This document shows, in pieces, positions 7,568 to 17,470 of a DNA stretch of 64,000 nt (position 1 is the stretch's first letter; each line of letters begins with the position of its first letter). The stretch covers positions 1 to 64,000 of the forward strand of contig NZ_BLJU01000001.1 of assembly GCF_009932725.1 (NCBI RefSeq). Direction: 5' to 3'. A program made the translations under genes and the position numbers. The notes below the pieces were generated by a model, which worked only from the letters and a program-made list of their open reading frames with translations, ran no database searches and was not told where the DNA came from. This DNA is from Pseudomonas yangonensis. GTDB taxonomy: Bacteria > Pseudomonadota > Gammaproteobacteria > Pseudomonadales > Pseudomonadaceae.

Positions 7568-8644
7568 ATGCGCCCGCTTGCCGCCATCGTCGACCTCTCT
7601 GCTATTGCCCATAACTATGCGGTCGCCAAGCGCTGCGCGCCCGGGCGTCAGGCCTTTGCGGTAGTCAAGGCCAATGCCTACGGGCACGGCGTGCGTGAGG
7701 TGGTAACGGCGCTTCACGATGTTGCTGACGGCTACGCCGTGGCCTGCCTGGAGGAGGCGGCAGAAGTACGCGCCTTGCATGGCGAGGCACGTATCCTGCT
7801 GCTCGAGGGCTGTTTCGAGGCCAGCGAGTACGCCATCGCTGCGCAGCTGGGGCTGGATCTGGTGGTGCAGAGTGCGGCGCAGGCCGAGGCGCTGCTCGCC
7901 AGTGAGCTGGTGCGGCCACTCAACGTCTGGCTCAAGCTGGATTCCGGCATGCATCGCCTTGGCTTTGACTCCACCAGCCTGCGCCAATGGCATGCGCGAC
8001 TTGAAGATGCCGAGCAGGTCGCCGAGCTCAACCTGCTCAGTCATTTCGCCTGTGCCGACGAGCGTGGGCATCCGCTCACCGAGCTGCAGGTAGAACGTTT
8101 TCTCGAGTTGCTGGATCTGGATTTCAATCATCGTTCGCTGGCCAACTCAGCGGCAGTGTTGACCATTCCCGCCGCGCACATGGACTGGCTGCGCCCCGGC
8201 ATCATGCTCTACGGCGCGACCCCGTTCGCCGAACTGAGCGCGCGTGAGCTTGGGCTGAAACCGGCAATGACCCTCGCCGCTCGGGTCATCGCCGTGCGTG
8301 AAGTGGCAGTCGGTGAAAGTGTCGGTTATGGCGCGACCTGGGTTGCCGAACGGCCGTCGCGTATCGCCACGGTCAGTTGCGGTTATGCCGATGGTTATCC
8401 GCGGCATGCGCCGAGCGGCACACCGGTGCTGGTCGGTGGACAGCGCGCGACTCTGGCGGGCCGGGTGTCGATGGACATGCTGGCTGTGGACATCACCGAC
8501 CTGCCCGCGGCTGATGTCGATTCGCCGGTGGAGCTTTGGGGCGCCAATCTGCCGCTGGATGAAGTGGCAGCAGCGTGTGGCACCATCGGCTATGAGCTGC
8601 TGAGCAAAGTCACCGCGCGGGTGCCGCGTCGCTATATCGGCTAG
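7568..8644 (+). CDS. alr: Alanine racemase (PLP-dependent)
   Basis: 358 aa. It converts L-alanine to D-alanine for peptidoglycan using pyridoxal phosphate. The PLP lysine lies in AVVKANAYGHG near residue 33. The C-terminal beta domain carries RVSMDMLAVDITD with the usual tyrosine-bearing region VGYGATW upstream. The ATG at 7568 (MRPLAAIVDLSAIAHNY) fits the family; the in-frame ATG at 7535 lies inside the preceding hairpin. No clear Shine-Dalgarno precedes either start. The stop overlaps that of the convergent GGDEF gene in CTAG. Confidence 0.95.
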   Translation: MRPLAAIVDLSAIAHNYAVAKRCAPGRQAFAVVKANAYGHGVREVVTALHDVADGYAVACLEEAAEVRALHGEARILLLEGCFEASEYAIAAQLGLDLVVQSAAQAEALLASELVRPLNVWLKLDSGMHRLGFDSTSLRQWHARLEDAEQVAELNLLSHFACADERGHPLTELQVERFLELLDLDFNHRSLANSAAVLTIPAAHMDWLRPGIMLYGATPFAELSARELGLKPAMTLAARVIAVREVAVGESVGYGATWVAERPSRIATVSCGYADGYPRHAPSGTPVLVGGQRATLAGRVSMDMLAVDITDLPAADVDSPVELWGANLPLDEVAAACGTIGYELLSKVTARVPRRYIG

Positions 8645-10548
8645 GCCAGGCCGCTGGGTACTTTGAGGATGTCCAGCTGCAGGCAGGCCTGTTCGCTCAG
8701 CTCCCCATCATCGCCGTGCACGCGCGCGCCTGAGCGTCCCAGTTCCTTGACGCGATAAAGCGACTGGTCGGCGATCTTGTAAAGCCCGGTGAAGTTCTTC
8801 GCATGGCGTGGATAAAGCGCCACGCCGATGCTGATGGTCACGCGCAGGCGCTCGGCGCCGTAGTGCACCGGCTCGGACAACTCCGCCAGCAGGCGTTCGG
8901 CGATTTCCCGGGCCTGGCTTTCGGCATCGCTGCCGCAGATCAGGACGGCGAATTCGTCACCGCCCAGCCGGGCGACCGCATCGCCTACTCGAACGTGATC
9001 GCGCAGGCGTTTGGCGATCACCTGCAGCATCAGGTCACCGGCCGCGTGGCCGAAGCGATCATTGATCGGCTTGAAGTGATCCAGGTCGATCAGCAGCAGT
9101 GCCACGCTTTCCTTGTGCCGCTCGGCATGGCCGAGGGCCGATTCGCAGCGCTCGACCAGATAGCGCCGGTTGGGTAGCTCGGTCAGCGGGTCGTGGAAGG
9201 CCGCGTGTTGCAGCTCGCGCTCACGTTCGCGCAGTTGTTCGTTGGTCGCGGCCAGCTCCGCGGTGCGCGCAGTCACCGCAGCCTGCAGTTCGTCGGCACT
9301 GGCCTGCAACTGAGCCAGGCGTGCCGTCTTCTCGCGATCCGCCTGTTGCAGCGCTACGGCACGCTCCTGCTTGAGTATCTGAATGCGGTAAGCCAGGGCG
9401 AAAGAGAACAGGATGGATTCGGCGGCCACCGCCAACGGGAATACGTAGGCGTTCCATTCGGCCGGCTGCAGGATGCCAGTGGTGCGCAGCAGCAGAATGG
9501 CCACGCTGCCCAGAACCAGGCCATAGCCGTAGAGGTACAGCTGCGCGGGAAAGAAGCCCTGGCGCCAGCGCACCACGGCGCTACCGAGAGCGGCGGGTAT
9601 GCTGGTCAGCGACAGCAGGGCGATGGCCCAGGCCGCCAGATAGCGTTGATCGAACAGGGTCAGGGCAATGGCGACAAGGTAGATCACGCAGGCCATGTTC
9701 AGCAGATGGTGGGCCCAGCGCACATACTGCTTGGTTTGTAGCAGCGTCTGGGTGAAGCGGCTGGCGAACAGGCCCCATAGCGAAGGCAGGGTGATGCGGT
9801 CGAGCCAGGCCGGCACCGGATGATGCGGCCACAGATACTGCGCACCATGCCCGGTCATGCTCATGATGAAGAGCAGGGCGAAGGCGGTGGTCAGCACATA
9901 CCAGAAGTAGGCCTTGTCGCGCAGCGAGATGAGAATGAACAGGTTGTACAGCAGCAGCGCGAAAACTACGCCGTAGATGACGCCTAGCGCCAAGTTCTCG
10001 CGTGCGGCCAGTTGCGTGAGGTCATCTGCCTGCCAGATGCGCAGCGGGAAGGAGTTGCCGGCAGGATCAAAGGCGCGCAGGTAGAAGGTTGTCGGCTGAT
10101 CACCGAGCGTAGGCAGGTCGAACACCATTCGCCGGTAAGGGTAGTCGCGACTGTCGCGGAAGGGGACGCGTTCGCCGGACTGGCGTAGCTGCCAGCCGCC
10201 CTGGCCATTCGGTTGGTAAAGCTGCAGGTCGAGCTGCGTCACCGAGCCTACTTCCAGCACCCAGCGAGCCGGAGCACGCATTTCGCGTTGCAGGGTGAGC
10301 TTGATCCACCATGGATTCAGGCTCTGGCCGACACTGGCGCGGCCATTGGCTGGGCGAAAGCGAGACTGTTGTTCAGGGGCTGCGAGGTCGTCGATGGTCA
10401 GGCTGCCGTCAACGTCTTCCAGTAGCTCGATATGGGGGTTGAGCGGCATGCCGCTGCTGGCGTCGGTGAGCGTTATGGCCGCCATGGCCAGGCCCGTGGT
10501 GGACAGTCCGAGCAGAAGAGCGAACAGGAAGGCGAAGCGCTGCAGCAT
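8641..10548 (-). CDS. 7TM-DISM membrane diguanylate cyclase (GGDEF)
   Basis: 635 aa. Signal peptide (1-21), a periplasmic 7TMR-DISM extracellular domain (about 25-165) of the carbohydrate-binding-like type, seven membrane helices (about 180-385), a coiled coil (about 390-450) and a GGDEF domain. The signature ARLGGDEFAVL is intact, and an RVGD inhibitory site lies five residues before it, so active and feedback-inhibited c-di-GMP synthesis is predicted. The start at 10548 follows AGGACTCC; earlier starts would add non-homologous residues. PAO1 carries a similar gene at this place (PA4929 as I recall). The signal sensed is unknown. Confidence 0.9.
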   Translation of the reverse strand: MLQRFAFLFALLLGLSTTGLAMAAITLTDASSGMPLNPHIELLEDVDGSLTIDDLAAPEQQSRFRPANGRASVGQSLNPWWIKLTLQREMRAPARWVLEVGSVTQLDLQLYQPNGQGGWQLRQSGERVPFRDSRDYPYRRMVFDLPTLGDQPTTFYLRAFDPAGNSFPLRIWQADDLTQLAARENLALGVIYGVVFALLLYNLFILISLRDKAYFWYVLTTAFALLFIMSMTGHGAQYLWPHHPVPAWLDRITLPSLWGLFASRFTQTLLQTKQYVRWAHHLLNMACVIYLVAIALTLFDQRYLAAWAIALLSLTSIPAALGSAVVRWRQGFFPAQLYLYGYGLVLGSVAILLLRTTGILQPAEWNAYVFPLAVAAESILFSFALAYRIQILKQERAVALQQADREKTARLAQLQASADELQAAVTARTAELAATNEQLRERERELQHAAFHDPLTELPNRRYLVERCESALGHAERHKESVALLLIDLDHFKPINDRFGHAAGDLMLQVIAKRLRDHVRVGDAVARLGGDEFAVLICGSDAESQAREIAERLLAELSEPVHYGAERLRVTISIGVALYPRHAKNFTGLYKIADQSLYRVKELGRSGARVHGDDGELSEQACLQLDILKVPSGLA

Positions 10549-10760
10549 AGGAGTCCTGGAGTCGACTGGCCGAAAAGTGTTTGAGTATATGCACAGGATT
10601 GTTATCGGACGAAAACAAATATGGCGTATGGCTACTGCAGGAGCGCCCGACTTTAACTTTAGTACCTGCGCTGGTCGCAAGAGCGGCAGGATGAGGAGGC
10701 CAGCACTGGCGATTCAGCGTTCTTCAGCTGAGCTGCTCATGGCTTAACCCAGCGTAATAG

Positions 10761-10789
10761 TCTGGTTTGGTCAAAATTTGTGCTATTAT
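10761..10789 (+). promoter_or_regulatory. Extended -10 promoter of ygiQ
   Basis: TGC-TATTAT (10781-10789) is an extended -10 element. A weak -35 (TCTGGT, 10761-10766) sits 17 bp upstream. Transcription would begin near 10797, 28 nt before the ATG. Confidence 0.5.
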
Positions 10790-10824
10790 CCGCGCCCCTC
10801 GTGATAGCCCATTGATCAAAAAAT

Positions 10825-13101
10825 ATGCAAGCCGCCAAGCCGCTGTTCGACTATCCCAAGTACTGGGCCGAGTGTTTCGGGCCTGCGCCCTTCCTGCCGA
10901 TGAGCCGGGAAGAGATGGATCAGCTCGGTTGGGACAGCTGCGACATCATCATCGTCACCGGTGATGCCTACGTCGATCATCCTTCGTTCGGCATGGCCAT
11001 CATCGGTCGCCTGCTCGAGGCCCAGGGCTTCCGGGTCGGCATCATTGCCCAGCCGGACTGGCGCAGCAAAGACGACTTCATGAAGCTCGGCGAGCCGAAC
11101 CTGTTCTTCGGCGTGGCGGCCGGTAACATGGACTCGATGATCAACCGCTACACCGCGGACAAGAAGATTCGCTCCGACGACGCCTACACACCCGGCGGTC
11201 TGGCCGGCAAGCGCCCGGATCGCGCCAGCCTGGTCTACAGCCAGCGCTGCAAGGAGGCCTACACCCACGTGCCGGTTATCCTCGGCGGCATTGAGGCCTC
11301 CCTGCGCCGTATCGCCCACTACGACTACTGGCAAGACAAGGTGCGCCGCTCGATCCTGATGGACGCCACCGCCGACATCCTGCTCTACGGCAATGCCGAG
11401 CGCGCCGTTGTGGAGATCGCCCAGCGTCTGTCGCGAGGCGAGAAGGTCGAAGCCATCACCGATGTGCGCGGCACCGCGTTCATTCGCCGCGACACCCCCG
11501 AAGGCTGGTTCGAGGTCGACTCGACCCGTATCGACCGCCCCGGCCGCGTCGACAAGATCATCAACCCTTACGTCAACACCCAGGACATGGAAGCCTGCGC
11601 CATCGAGCAGGCCAAGGGGCCTGTCGAAGACCCCAACGAAGCCAAGGTGGTGCAGATTCTCGAAAGTCCGCGCATGACCCGAGACAAGACGGTGATTCGC
11701 CTGCCGTCGTTCGAAAAGGTGCGCAACGACCCGGTACTTTACGCCCACGCCAACCGTGTGCTGCACCTGGAAACCAACCCGGGCAACGCCCGCGCGCTGG
11801 TGCAGAAGCATGGCGAGGTGGACGTGTGGTTCAACCCGCCACCCATCCCCATGACCACCGAGGAAATGGATTACGTGTTCGGTATGCCCTATGCGCGCGT
11901 GCCGCACCCGGCCTATGGCAAGGAAAAGATTCCGGCCTACGAGATGATCCGTTTTTCGGTGAACATCATGCGCGGCTGCTTTGGTGGCTGTACCTTCTGC
12001 TCGATCACCGAGCACGAAGGCCGCATCATCCAGAACCGTTCGCACGAGTCGATCATCCGCGAGATCGAAGAGATGCGAGACAAGGTGCCGGGCTTCACCG
12101 GCGTGGTCTCCGACCTCGGCGGGCCGACCGCCAACATGTACCGCATCGCCTGCAAGGACCCGGAAATCGAGAAGCACTGCCGCAAGCCGTCGTGCGTGTT
12201 CCCCGGTATCTGCGAGAACCTCAATACCGACCACTCCTCCCTGATCGAGCTGTACCGCAAGGCGCGTGCGCTGCCGGGCGTGAAGAAGATCCTGATCGCT
12301 TCGGGCCTGCGCTATGACCTGGCGGTGGAGTCGCCGGAGTACGTCAAGGAGCTGGTCACCCACCACGTCGGCGGTTATCTCAAGATCGCCCCGGAGCACA
12401 CCGAACGCGGCCCGCTGGACAAGATGATGAAACCGGGCATCGGCAGCTACGACCGCTTCAAGCAGATGTTCGAGAAGTTCTCGAAGGAGGCGGGCAAGGA
12501 GCAGTACCTGATCCCGTACTTCATCGCCGCGCATCCGGGCACCACCGACGAGGACATGATGAACCTCGCCCTGTGGCTCAAACGCAACGGTTTCCGCGCC
12601 GACCAGGTGCAGGCGTTCTACCCCTCGCCGATGGCCACCGCCACGGCCATGTATCACTCGGGCAAGAACCCGCTGCGCAAGGTCACTTACAAGAGCGATG
12701 GCGTGGAGATCGTCAAGAGCGAGCAGCAGCGTCGCCTGCACAAGGCTTTTCTGCGCTATCACGATCCCAAGGGCTGGCCGATGTTGCGTGAGGCGCTGGA
12801 GCGCATGGGCCGTGCCGACCTGATTGGCAACGGCAAGCATCACCTGATCCCCACCTACCAGCCGCAGACCGAGGAGTACCAGAGCGCCCGACGCAAGAAC
12901 TCGACACCGGCTGGCAGCAAGAAGGTGGGCAAGGTGCTGACCCAGCACAACGGCCTGCCACCACGCGCCAGCGATGGCGCCAAGCCCTGGGACAAGCGCG
13001 AGCAGGCCAAGGCGGCGGCCTTCGCCAAGCTGCAAGAGCAGAAGAAGGGTGGCAAATCGGGCGGCGGAAAGAAGAAGCCCAGGCCGGTCGCGCCGCGCTG
13101 A
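10825..13101 (+). CDS. YgiQ family radical SAM protein
   Basis: 758 aa. An N-terminal B12-binding-like/YgiQ domain (about 1-370) begins [20 protein letters not shown]; a radical SAM core follows with the cluster motif CFGGCTFC (C385, C389, C392), and a Lys-rich C-terminal tail. This UPF0313/YgiQ family has no experimentally settled reaction; a methylthiotransferase-like or modification role has only been suggested from the fold. Single-gene unit: own promoter upstream, terminator at 13107-13131. Confidence 0.92.
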   Translation: MQAAKPLFDYPKYWAECFGPAPFLPMSREEMDQLGWDSCDIIIVTGDAYVDHPSFGMAIIGRLLEAQGFRVGIIAQPDWRSKDDFMKLGEPNLFFGVAAGNMDSMINRYTADKKIRSDDAYTPGGLAGKRPDRASLVYSQRCKEAYTHVPVILGGIEASLRRIAHYDYWQDKVRRSILMDATADILLYGNAERAVVEIAQRLSRGEKVEAITDVRGTAFIRRDTPEGWFEVDSTRIDRPGRVDKIINPYVNTQDMEACAIEQAKGPVEDPNEAKVVQILESPRMTRDKTVIRLPSFEKVRNDPVLYAHANRVLHLETNPGNARALVQKHGEVDVWFNPPPIPMTTEEMDYVFGMPYARVPHPAYGKEKIPAYEMIRFSVNIMRGCFGGCTFCSITEHEGRIIQNRSHESIIREIEEMRDKVPGFTGVVSDLGGPTANMYRIACKDPEIEKHCRKPSCVFPGICENLNTDHSSLIELYRKARALPGVKKILIASGLRYDLAVESPEYVKELVTHHVGGYLKIAPEHTERGPLDKMMKPGIGSYDRFKQMFEKFSKEAGKEQYLIPYFIAAHPGTTDEDMMNLALWLKRNGFRADQVQAFYPSPMATATAMYHSGKNPLRKVTYKSDGVEIVKSEQQRRLHKAFLRYHDPKGWPMLREALERMGRADLIGNGKHHLIPTYQPQTEEYQSARRKNSTPAGSKKVGKVLTQHNGLPPRASDGAKPWDKREQAKAAAFAKLQEQKKGGKSGGGKKKPRPVAPR

Positions 13102-13106
13102 ATAAG

Positions 13107-13131
13107 AACGCCAGCCACGTGCTGGCGTTTT
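13107..13131 (+). terminator. Terminator after ygiQ
   Basis: AACGCCAGC (13107-13115) pairs with GCTGGCGTT (13121-13129) around CACGT, followed by T residues, 5 bp after the ygiQ stop. Confidence 0.8.
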
Positions 13132-13171
13132 CTTGCCTGGCGTCCAATTCGGGCAGCTCTTGGTTTTTGTC

Positions 13172-13197
13172 TTAATTGGTACTAAGGTGCCAATTAA
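13172..13197. promoter_or_regulatory. Operator-like palindrome before the beta-helix gene
   Basis: TTAATTGGTAC (13172-13182) and GTGCCAATTAA (13187-13197) are inverted repeats matching at 10 of 11 positions around TAAG, ending 21 bp before the start codon. Size and symmetry are those of a dimeric repressor site (TetR or LysR-like). No regulator gene lies next to it, so the factor is unknown. Confidence 0.65.
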
Positions 13198-13218
13198 ACA
13201 AGAATACTGGAGCCTGCC

Positions 13219-14466
13219 ATGCGCACCGCCGTCCTCTCTTTGCTTGCGCTGCCCCTGCTGCTGACTGCGTGCGGCGATTCCGAAGCGCCGCCCGTCGCCA
13301 ACCTCGACTTTCAGAAACAGCTGCAGACCCAGCTGATCAAGGCCAGGCACGGGGAGGTCATCGAGATTCCCGCCGGGACCTGGCAGCTAGACCGCAGTCT
13401 CAGCCTCAAGGTCAGCGGGGTGACCCTCAGGGGCGCCGGGATGGACAAGACCATCCTCAATTTCAAGGGGCAGAAGTCTGGCGCCGAAGGGCTGCTGGTG
13501 AATGCATCCGACTTCACCATCGAGGACCTGGCGCTGGAGGACACCAAGGGCGATGCGCTCAAGGTGGTCGGCGGCAGGAACATCATCATCCGCCGCGTGC
13601 GCACCGAGTGGACCAACGGTCCGGCGACCGAGAACGGTGCCTACGGCATCTACCCGGTGCAGACCGAGAATGTGCTGGTCGACGGTGTGGTGGCCATAGG
13701 CGCTTCGGATGCCGGCATCTACGTCGGTCAGTCGCGCAACGTGGTGGTGCGCAACAGCCGCGCCGAGCGCAACGTCGCCGGCATCGAGATCGAGAACACC
13801 ATCGGTGCCGACGTTTACGACAACGTCGCCACCGGCAATACCGGCGGCATCCTGGTATTCAACATGCCCAACCTGCCGCAACCGGGCCACACCACACGGG
13901 TCTATCGCAACAGGGTCGAGGGCAACAACCACAAGAACTTCGGCCACAAGGGTACGCCGGTAGCCAGCGTGCCGGCGGGCTCCGGCGTGCTGGTCAACTC
14001 CAATGACAAGGTGGAAATCTTCGACAACGATATCGGCGACCATCGTACGGCCAATGTCATCGTCAGCAGTTACTTCAGCACCGGCTACACCGATCTCTCC
14101 ACCACTGAGGATTTCGATCCCTATCCGGAAGCCATCCATATCCATGGCAACCGCTTCGGCCCGGCGGGGGACAGCCCTGACAACCTGGAGCTCAAGGCGC
14201 TTAAGCTGACCCAGTTCGGCCTCAACGGTCGTCTGCCGGACATTCTCTGGGACGGCTACGTCAATCCTGACAAGCTGGTGGACGGTAAGCTGCCGCCCGA
14301 GCTGGCCATCTGTGTCGATAATGGTGACGCCGGCATCGTCAATGTCGATGGGCCGGGCGGCTATAAGAACATCAGCACCGATATAGAGCCGCATCGCTGC
14401 GAGCTGCCGCGCCTGCCTTCTGTCGAGCTGCGCGCCGCACTGGCCGAGGCAGGCGAGGGCGCATGA
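13219..14466 (+). CDS. Parallel beta-helix repeat lipoprotein
   Basis: 415 aa. Lipoprotein signal with lipobox LTAC (Cys18) after a hydrophobic stretch, so it is probably anchored in the outer membrane. The rest is a right-handed parallel beta-helix: repeated turns with Asn/Gly/Asp (for example IEDLALEDTKGDALKV and GIEIENTIGADVYDN). It matches the family I know as TIGR03805, usually encoded with the TIGR03806 cytochrome, as here. Such folds bind or cleave polysaccharides, but no catalytic site is evident. ATGA overlap with the next gene indicates coupling; the palindrome at 13172-13197 suggests regulation. Confidence 0.85.
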   Translation: MRTAVLSLLALPLLLTACGDSEAPPVANLDFQKQLQTQLIKARHGEVIEIPAGTWQLDRSLSLKVSGVTLRGAGMDKTILNFKGQKSGAEGLLVNASDFTIEDLALEDTKGDALKVVGGRNIIIRRVRTEWTNGPATENGAYGIYPVQTENVLVDGVVAIGASDAGIYVGQSRNVVVRNSRAERNVAGIEIENTIGADVYDNVATGNTGGILVFNMPNLPQPGHTTRVYRNRVEGNNHKNFGHKGTPVASVPAGSGVLVNSNDKVEIFDNDIGDHRTANVIVSSYFSTGYTDLSTTEDFDPYPEAIHIHGNRFGPAGDSPDNLELKALKLTQFGLNGRLPDILWDGYVNPDKLVDGKLPPELAICVDNGDAGIVNVDGPGGYKNISTDIEPHRCELPRLPSVELRAALAEAGEGA

Positions 14467-15572
14467 AAAACGCTTGGTTAGTGCTCACTGTCGTGCTGCT
14501 TGCAGGCTGCGAGCAGCAGCCGCGTGCGCCTCTTTATCTGCCCAGTGGCGAGAACTATCCGGAAACGCTCAGTGGCTGGGGCGTGCTGCAACAGCGTGAC
14601 GGCCAACTGCAGCCAGTCGACGGCGTGTTGCCCTATGACCTCAATACGCCGCTGTTCACCGACTACGCGCACAAGCTCCGTACCATCTGGATGCCGCAAG
14701 GCAGCAGCGCGAAGTACGGCGAGGCGCGTTTCGATTACCCGGTGGGCACGGTACTGAGCAAGACCTTCTACTACCCGCGCGACATTCATGGACGCCTGCT
14801 GCGTAGCGAGCAGCGCGACGCCGAAGTGGTAGAGCTTGAACGGGTGAGGCTGATCGAGACGCGTATCCTGCTGCGTCAGGAGCAGGGCTGGGTCGCCTTG
14901 CCCTACGTCTGGGATGCCGAGCAGCGCGAGGCGACGCTGGAGTGGGCTGGCGCGAGCTTCGACCTCAAGCTGCACGCTGAGCGCGGCGAGGTGCTGGCGG
15001 TGGACTATCAGGTGCCTGACGCCAATCAGTGCGCGGGGTGTCATGAAGAGCAGGCCGGCAAGGGCGTACAGCCGCTGGGGCCAAAGGTGAGGCATTTGAA
15101 CAAGGAATTCGCCTATGCCGATGGCACTGCCAATCAGTTGCGGCGCTGGCAGGCAGTCGGTTTTCTGCGGGACGTCCCGACTGAGGCGAATGATCTGCCA
15201 CGCAATGCGCGTTGGGGCGAGCCGCTTCCGGGAGAAGGTCTACAGGCCTTGGCGCGCAGCTACCTGGATGCCAACTGCTCGCACTGCCATAACCCAGCAG
15301 GGCCAGGGCGCACATCCGGTCTCTATCTCGATCCGGCCACGCCGCTCGGCATCGCCTACGGGCTATGCAAACAACCGGTGGCAGCTGGCAAGGGCTCCGG
15401 TGACCGCCTGGTGGATATCCACCCCGGCGCGCCGGAGAAGTCGGTGCTGAGCTTCCGCCTGCACAGCACCGACCCCAGCATCATGATGCCCGAACTGGGC
15501 CGCTCCACCTCCCACCGCGAAGGGCTGGAGTTGATCGATCGCTGGATCGCCAGTCTCGATGGCGAGTGCTGA
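14463..15572 (+). CDS. Diheme c-type cytochrome lipoprotein (SO_2930/TIGR03806 family)
   Basis: 369 aa. Lipobox LLAGC (Cys16). Two covalent heme-binding motifs, CAGCH (190-194) and CSHCH (272-276), plus several Met residues that could be distal ligands (HSTDPSIMMPELGR near 340). The N-terminal half has the family signature YPETLSGWG and NTPLFTDYAHK. It is predicted to be a periplasm-facing electron carrier or redox enzyme subunit. It overlaps the beta-helix lipoprotein gene by 4 bp, so the two products probably act together. Azurin, another periplasmic redox protein, is convergent downstream, but no functional link is shown. Confidence 0.88.
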   Translation: MKNAWLVLTVVLLAGCEQQPRAPLYLPSGENYPETLSGWGVLQQRDGQLQPVDGVLPYDLNTPLFTDYAHKLRTIWMPQGSSAKYGEARFDYPVGTVLSKTFYYPRDIHGRLLRSEQRDAEVVELERVRLIETRILLRQEQGWVALPYVWDAEQREATLEWAGASFDLKLHAERGEVLAVDYQVPDANQCAGCHEEQAGKGVQPLGPKVRHLNKEFAYADGTANQLRRWQAVGFLRDVPTEANDLPRNARWGEPLPGEGLQALARSYLDANCSHCHNPAGPGRTSGLYLDPATPLGIAYGLCKQPVAAGKGSGDRLVDIHPGAPEKSVLSFRLHSTDPSIMMPELGRSTSHREGLELIDRWIASLDGEC

Positions 15573-15606
15573 TCAGCCTATAGCTGGCCTGCCTGCCACT
15601 GTGATG

Positions 15607-15638
15607 CCGTGGAATGCACCTGGACGGCAATTCCACGG
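15607..15638. terminator. Inverted repeat between two convergent genes
   Basis: CCGTGGAA (15607-15614) and TTCCACGG (15631-15638) form an 8-bp stem with a 16-nt loop in the 77-bp gap between the cytochrome gene and azu. There is no T-run on either strand, so its use as a bidirectional terminator is only likely from position. Confidence 0.35.
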
Positions 15639-15649
15639 CTCGGGATGGC

Positions 15650-16102
15650 TCAGTCGACCAGCTTTACGCTGCCTTTCATCATCGAGTAGTGGCCAGGGAA
15701 GGAGCAGAAGAAGCTGTAGTCCTCGCCGGCGGCCAGCTTGCTGACATCGAAGGTCACCGAGGTGCTCTCGCCACCACCGATCAGATCGGTATGAGCGATG
15801 ACGCGCTCATCGCCCGCCTTGAGGTAGCTGGCGTCCGGGCCGGCGGGGATACCGTCGGTAGCGATGCCGGGCATGTCGGCGGTCTTGCTCAGCACCCAGT
15901 TGTGGCCCATGGCGGTCTTGGGCAGCGAGCCGGTGTGCTTGAGATTGACGGTAAAGGTCTCGCAGCTTTTGCTGACGGAGATGGCTTGGGTGTTGAAGGT
16001 CATCTGGTCGGTCGATTCGACATCCACCGAGCATTCGGCAGCGAGCAGTGGGGTGCTGGCCAGGCCGAGCAGAGCGATTAGAGCAGCGTTACGCAACATC
16101 AT
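15650..16102 (-). CDS. azu: Azurin (blue copper protein)
   Basis: 150-aa precursor with a 21-residue signal peptide cut before AECSVD. Mature azurin carries electrons in the periplasm between c-type cytochromes and acceptors such as nitrite reductase or peroxidase. Copper ligands are visible: His in MGHNWV, and Cys, His and Met in [12 protein letters not shown]. The two disulfide cysteines (AEC, KSC) are present. The start at 16102 is the first of two adjacent ATGs and follows GGAGG by 6 nt. Confidence 0.97.
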   Translation of the reverse strand: MMLRNAALIALLGLASTPLLAAECSVDVESTDQMTFNTQAISVSKSCETFTVNLKHTGSLPKTAMGHNWVLSKTADMPGIATDGIPAGPDASYLKAGDERVIAHTDLIGGGESTSVTFDVSKLAAGEDYSFFCSFPGHYSMMKGSVKLVD

Positions 16103-16488
16103 GTGAATCCTCCAGATTCTGAGTTTCCGGTCAGGTCTGGACAGATTCGCACAGCTTTGAGTACTCGTGGGTGCGACCGAACGCCACGTGAGGTTATCCC
16201 GACAATCTGTGGGTAACTCTGTTGAGAAGCTCTGCAACGGCGCTCCAGCGCCTGATTTTGCGGGCTTTCTGGGTGGCTGGTCAGGTTTTGCTCAGGGCGC
16301 CCCTGCCAAGCAAAAAAATCCTTTGTAATGAATTGATTGGAGGTGCGCAGAGAAAATGTGCGGGCTTCTGTCGAGCTGCGCTGGCTTATCCCCGAAAAGC
16401 GTGGAGCAAGCTGTGGATAAGCTTGGGGAAAGTGCGTGCCGGCCGCACCGGTAGAAGGGTACCGCCGGCTGATCATGAAGTGATCGTC
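16103..16488. other. Gene-free region upstream of azu with DnaA-box-like motifs
   Basis: 386 bp without a credible gene. It must hold the azu promoter on the minus strand, but I could not identify -35/-10 or an Anr box with confidence. A perfect TTATCCACA lies at 16412-16420 (minus strand), with near matches TTATCCCCG (16385), TTATCCCGA (16193) and TTACCCACA (about 16208, minus). A short GGCGCT/AGCGCC hairpin lies near 16238-16251. Confidence 0.5.
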
Positions 16489-17424
16489 TCAGCTGTTCCT
16501 GGATGGGCGAAGCATCTGCCAGACGCGAGTGCCAAGGGCAACCAGCGGCAGGCTGAGCATGCCGGCGAGCACACCCAGCACGGCATTGAGCAGCGTCGGC
16601 ACCAGCGCCGAAAGTAGCTGCCCTGCATCCTGGGCTACCCACTGCGCGGCGTGATGCACGGCGGCATCGACGGGCGGCAGGCCATGGCTGAGGATGCCGC
16701 CACCGACCATGAACATGGCTGCGGTGCCGATCACCGACAGCGCCTTCATCAACCAGGGCGCGAGACGCAGGATGCCGCGGCCACAGGCCTGGGCGAAGGT
16801 GCTGGGGCGCTGGCTGAGGTAAAGCCCGGCATCGTCCAGTTTGACGATACCGGCCACCAGCCCGTATACGCCGGCGGTCATCACCAGGGCAATGCCGCTT
16901 AGCACCAGTACCTGATTGAGAAAACTGGCGGTAGCGACGGTGCCGAGGGTGATGGCGATGATTTCCGCGGAGAGAATGAAGTCGGTGCGCACGGCGCCGC
17001 GAATCTTGTCGCGCTCGAATGCCACCAGGTCGATCGCAGGGTCGGCTATCACCTCCAGACGTGCCTGCTGCTCCTCGGGTTCATGCCGATGCAGCAATTT
17101 GTGCAGCAGTTTCTCCGCGCCTTCGTAACAGAGAAACAGACCGCCGAGCATCAGCAAGGGCACCACCAGCCAGGGCGCCACGGCGCTGATCAGCAGCGCG
17201 GCCGGCACCAGGATCGCCTTGTTCACCAGCGAGCCCTTGGCCACGGCCCAGACCACCGGCAATTCGCGGTCCGCGCGCACGCCTGTGACCTGCTGGGCGT
17301 TGAGAGCGAGGTCGTCACCCAGCACGCCGGCGGTCTTGCGCGCGGCGATCTTGGTCATGGTGGCGACGTCATCAAGGACAGTGCTGATGTCGTCGATCAG
17401 GGCGAGCAGGCTGCTTCCGGCCAT
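16489..17424 (-). CDS. DUF808 (YedI) family inner-membrane protein
   Basis: 311 aa. It begins [19 protein letters not shown], the characteristic start of the DUF808/YedI family, and has about six to seven membrane helices between residues 60 and 305. The family is widespread in proteobacteria with no known function. It stands alone: azu lies downstream on the same strand after a long gap, and a 142-bp repeat lies upstream. Confidence 0.9.
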   Translation of the reverse strand: MAGSSLLALIDDISTVLDDVATMTKIAARKTAGVLGDDLALNAQQVTGVRADRELPVVWAVAKGSLVNKAILVPAALLISAVAPWLVVPLLMLGGLFLCYEGAEKLLHKLLHRHEPEEQQARLEVIADPAIDLVAFERDKIRGAVRTDFILSAEIIAITLGTVATASFLNQVLVLSGIALVMTAGVYGLVAGIVKLDDAGLYLSQRPSTFAQACGRGILRLAPWLMKALSVIGTAAMFMVGGGILSHGLPPVDAAVHHAAQWVAQDAGQLLSALVPTLLNAVLGVLAGMLSLPLVALGTRVWQMLRPSRNS

Positions 17425-17470
17425 GTTGCGGCTTCCGTAGGGGAGAAGCCGCAGAGCGTAGCATTGTGTC

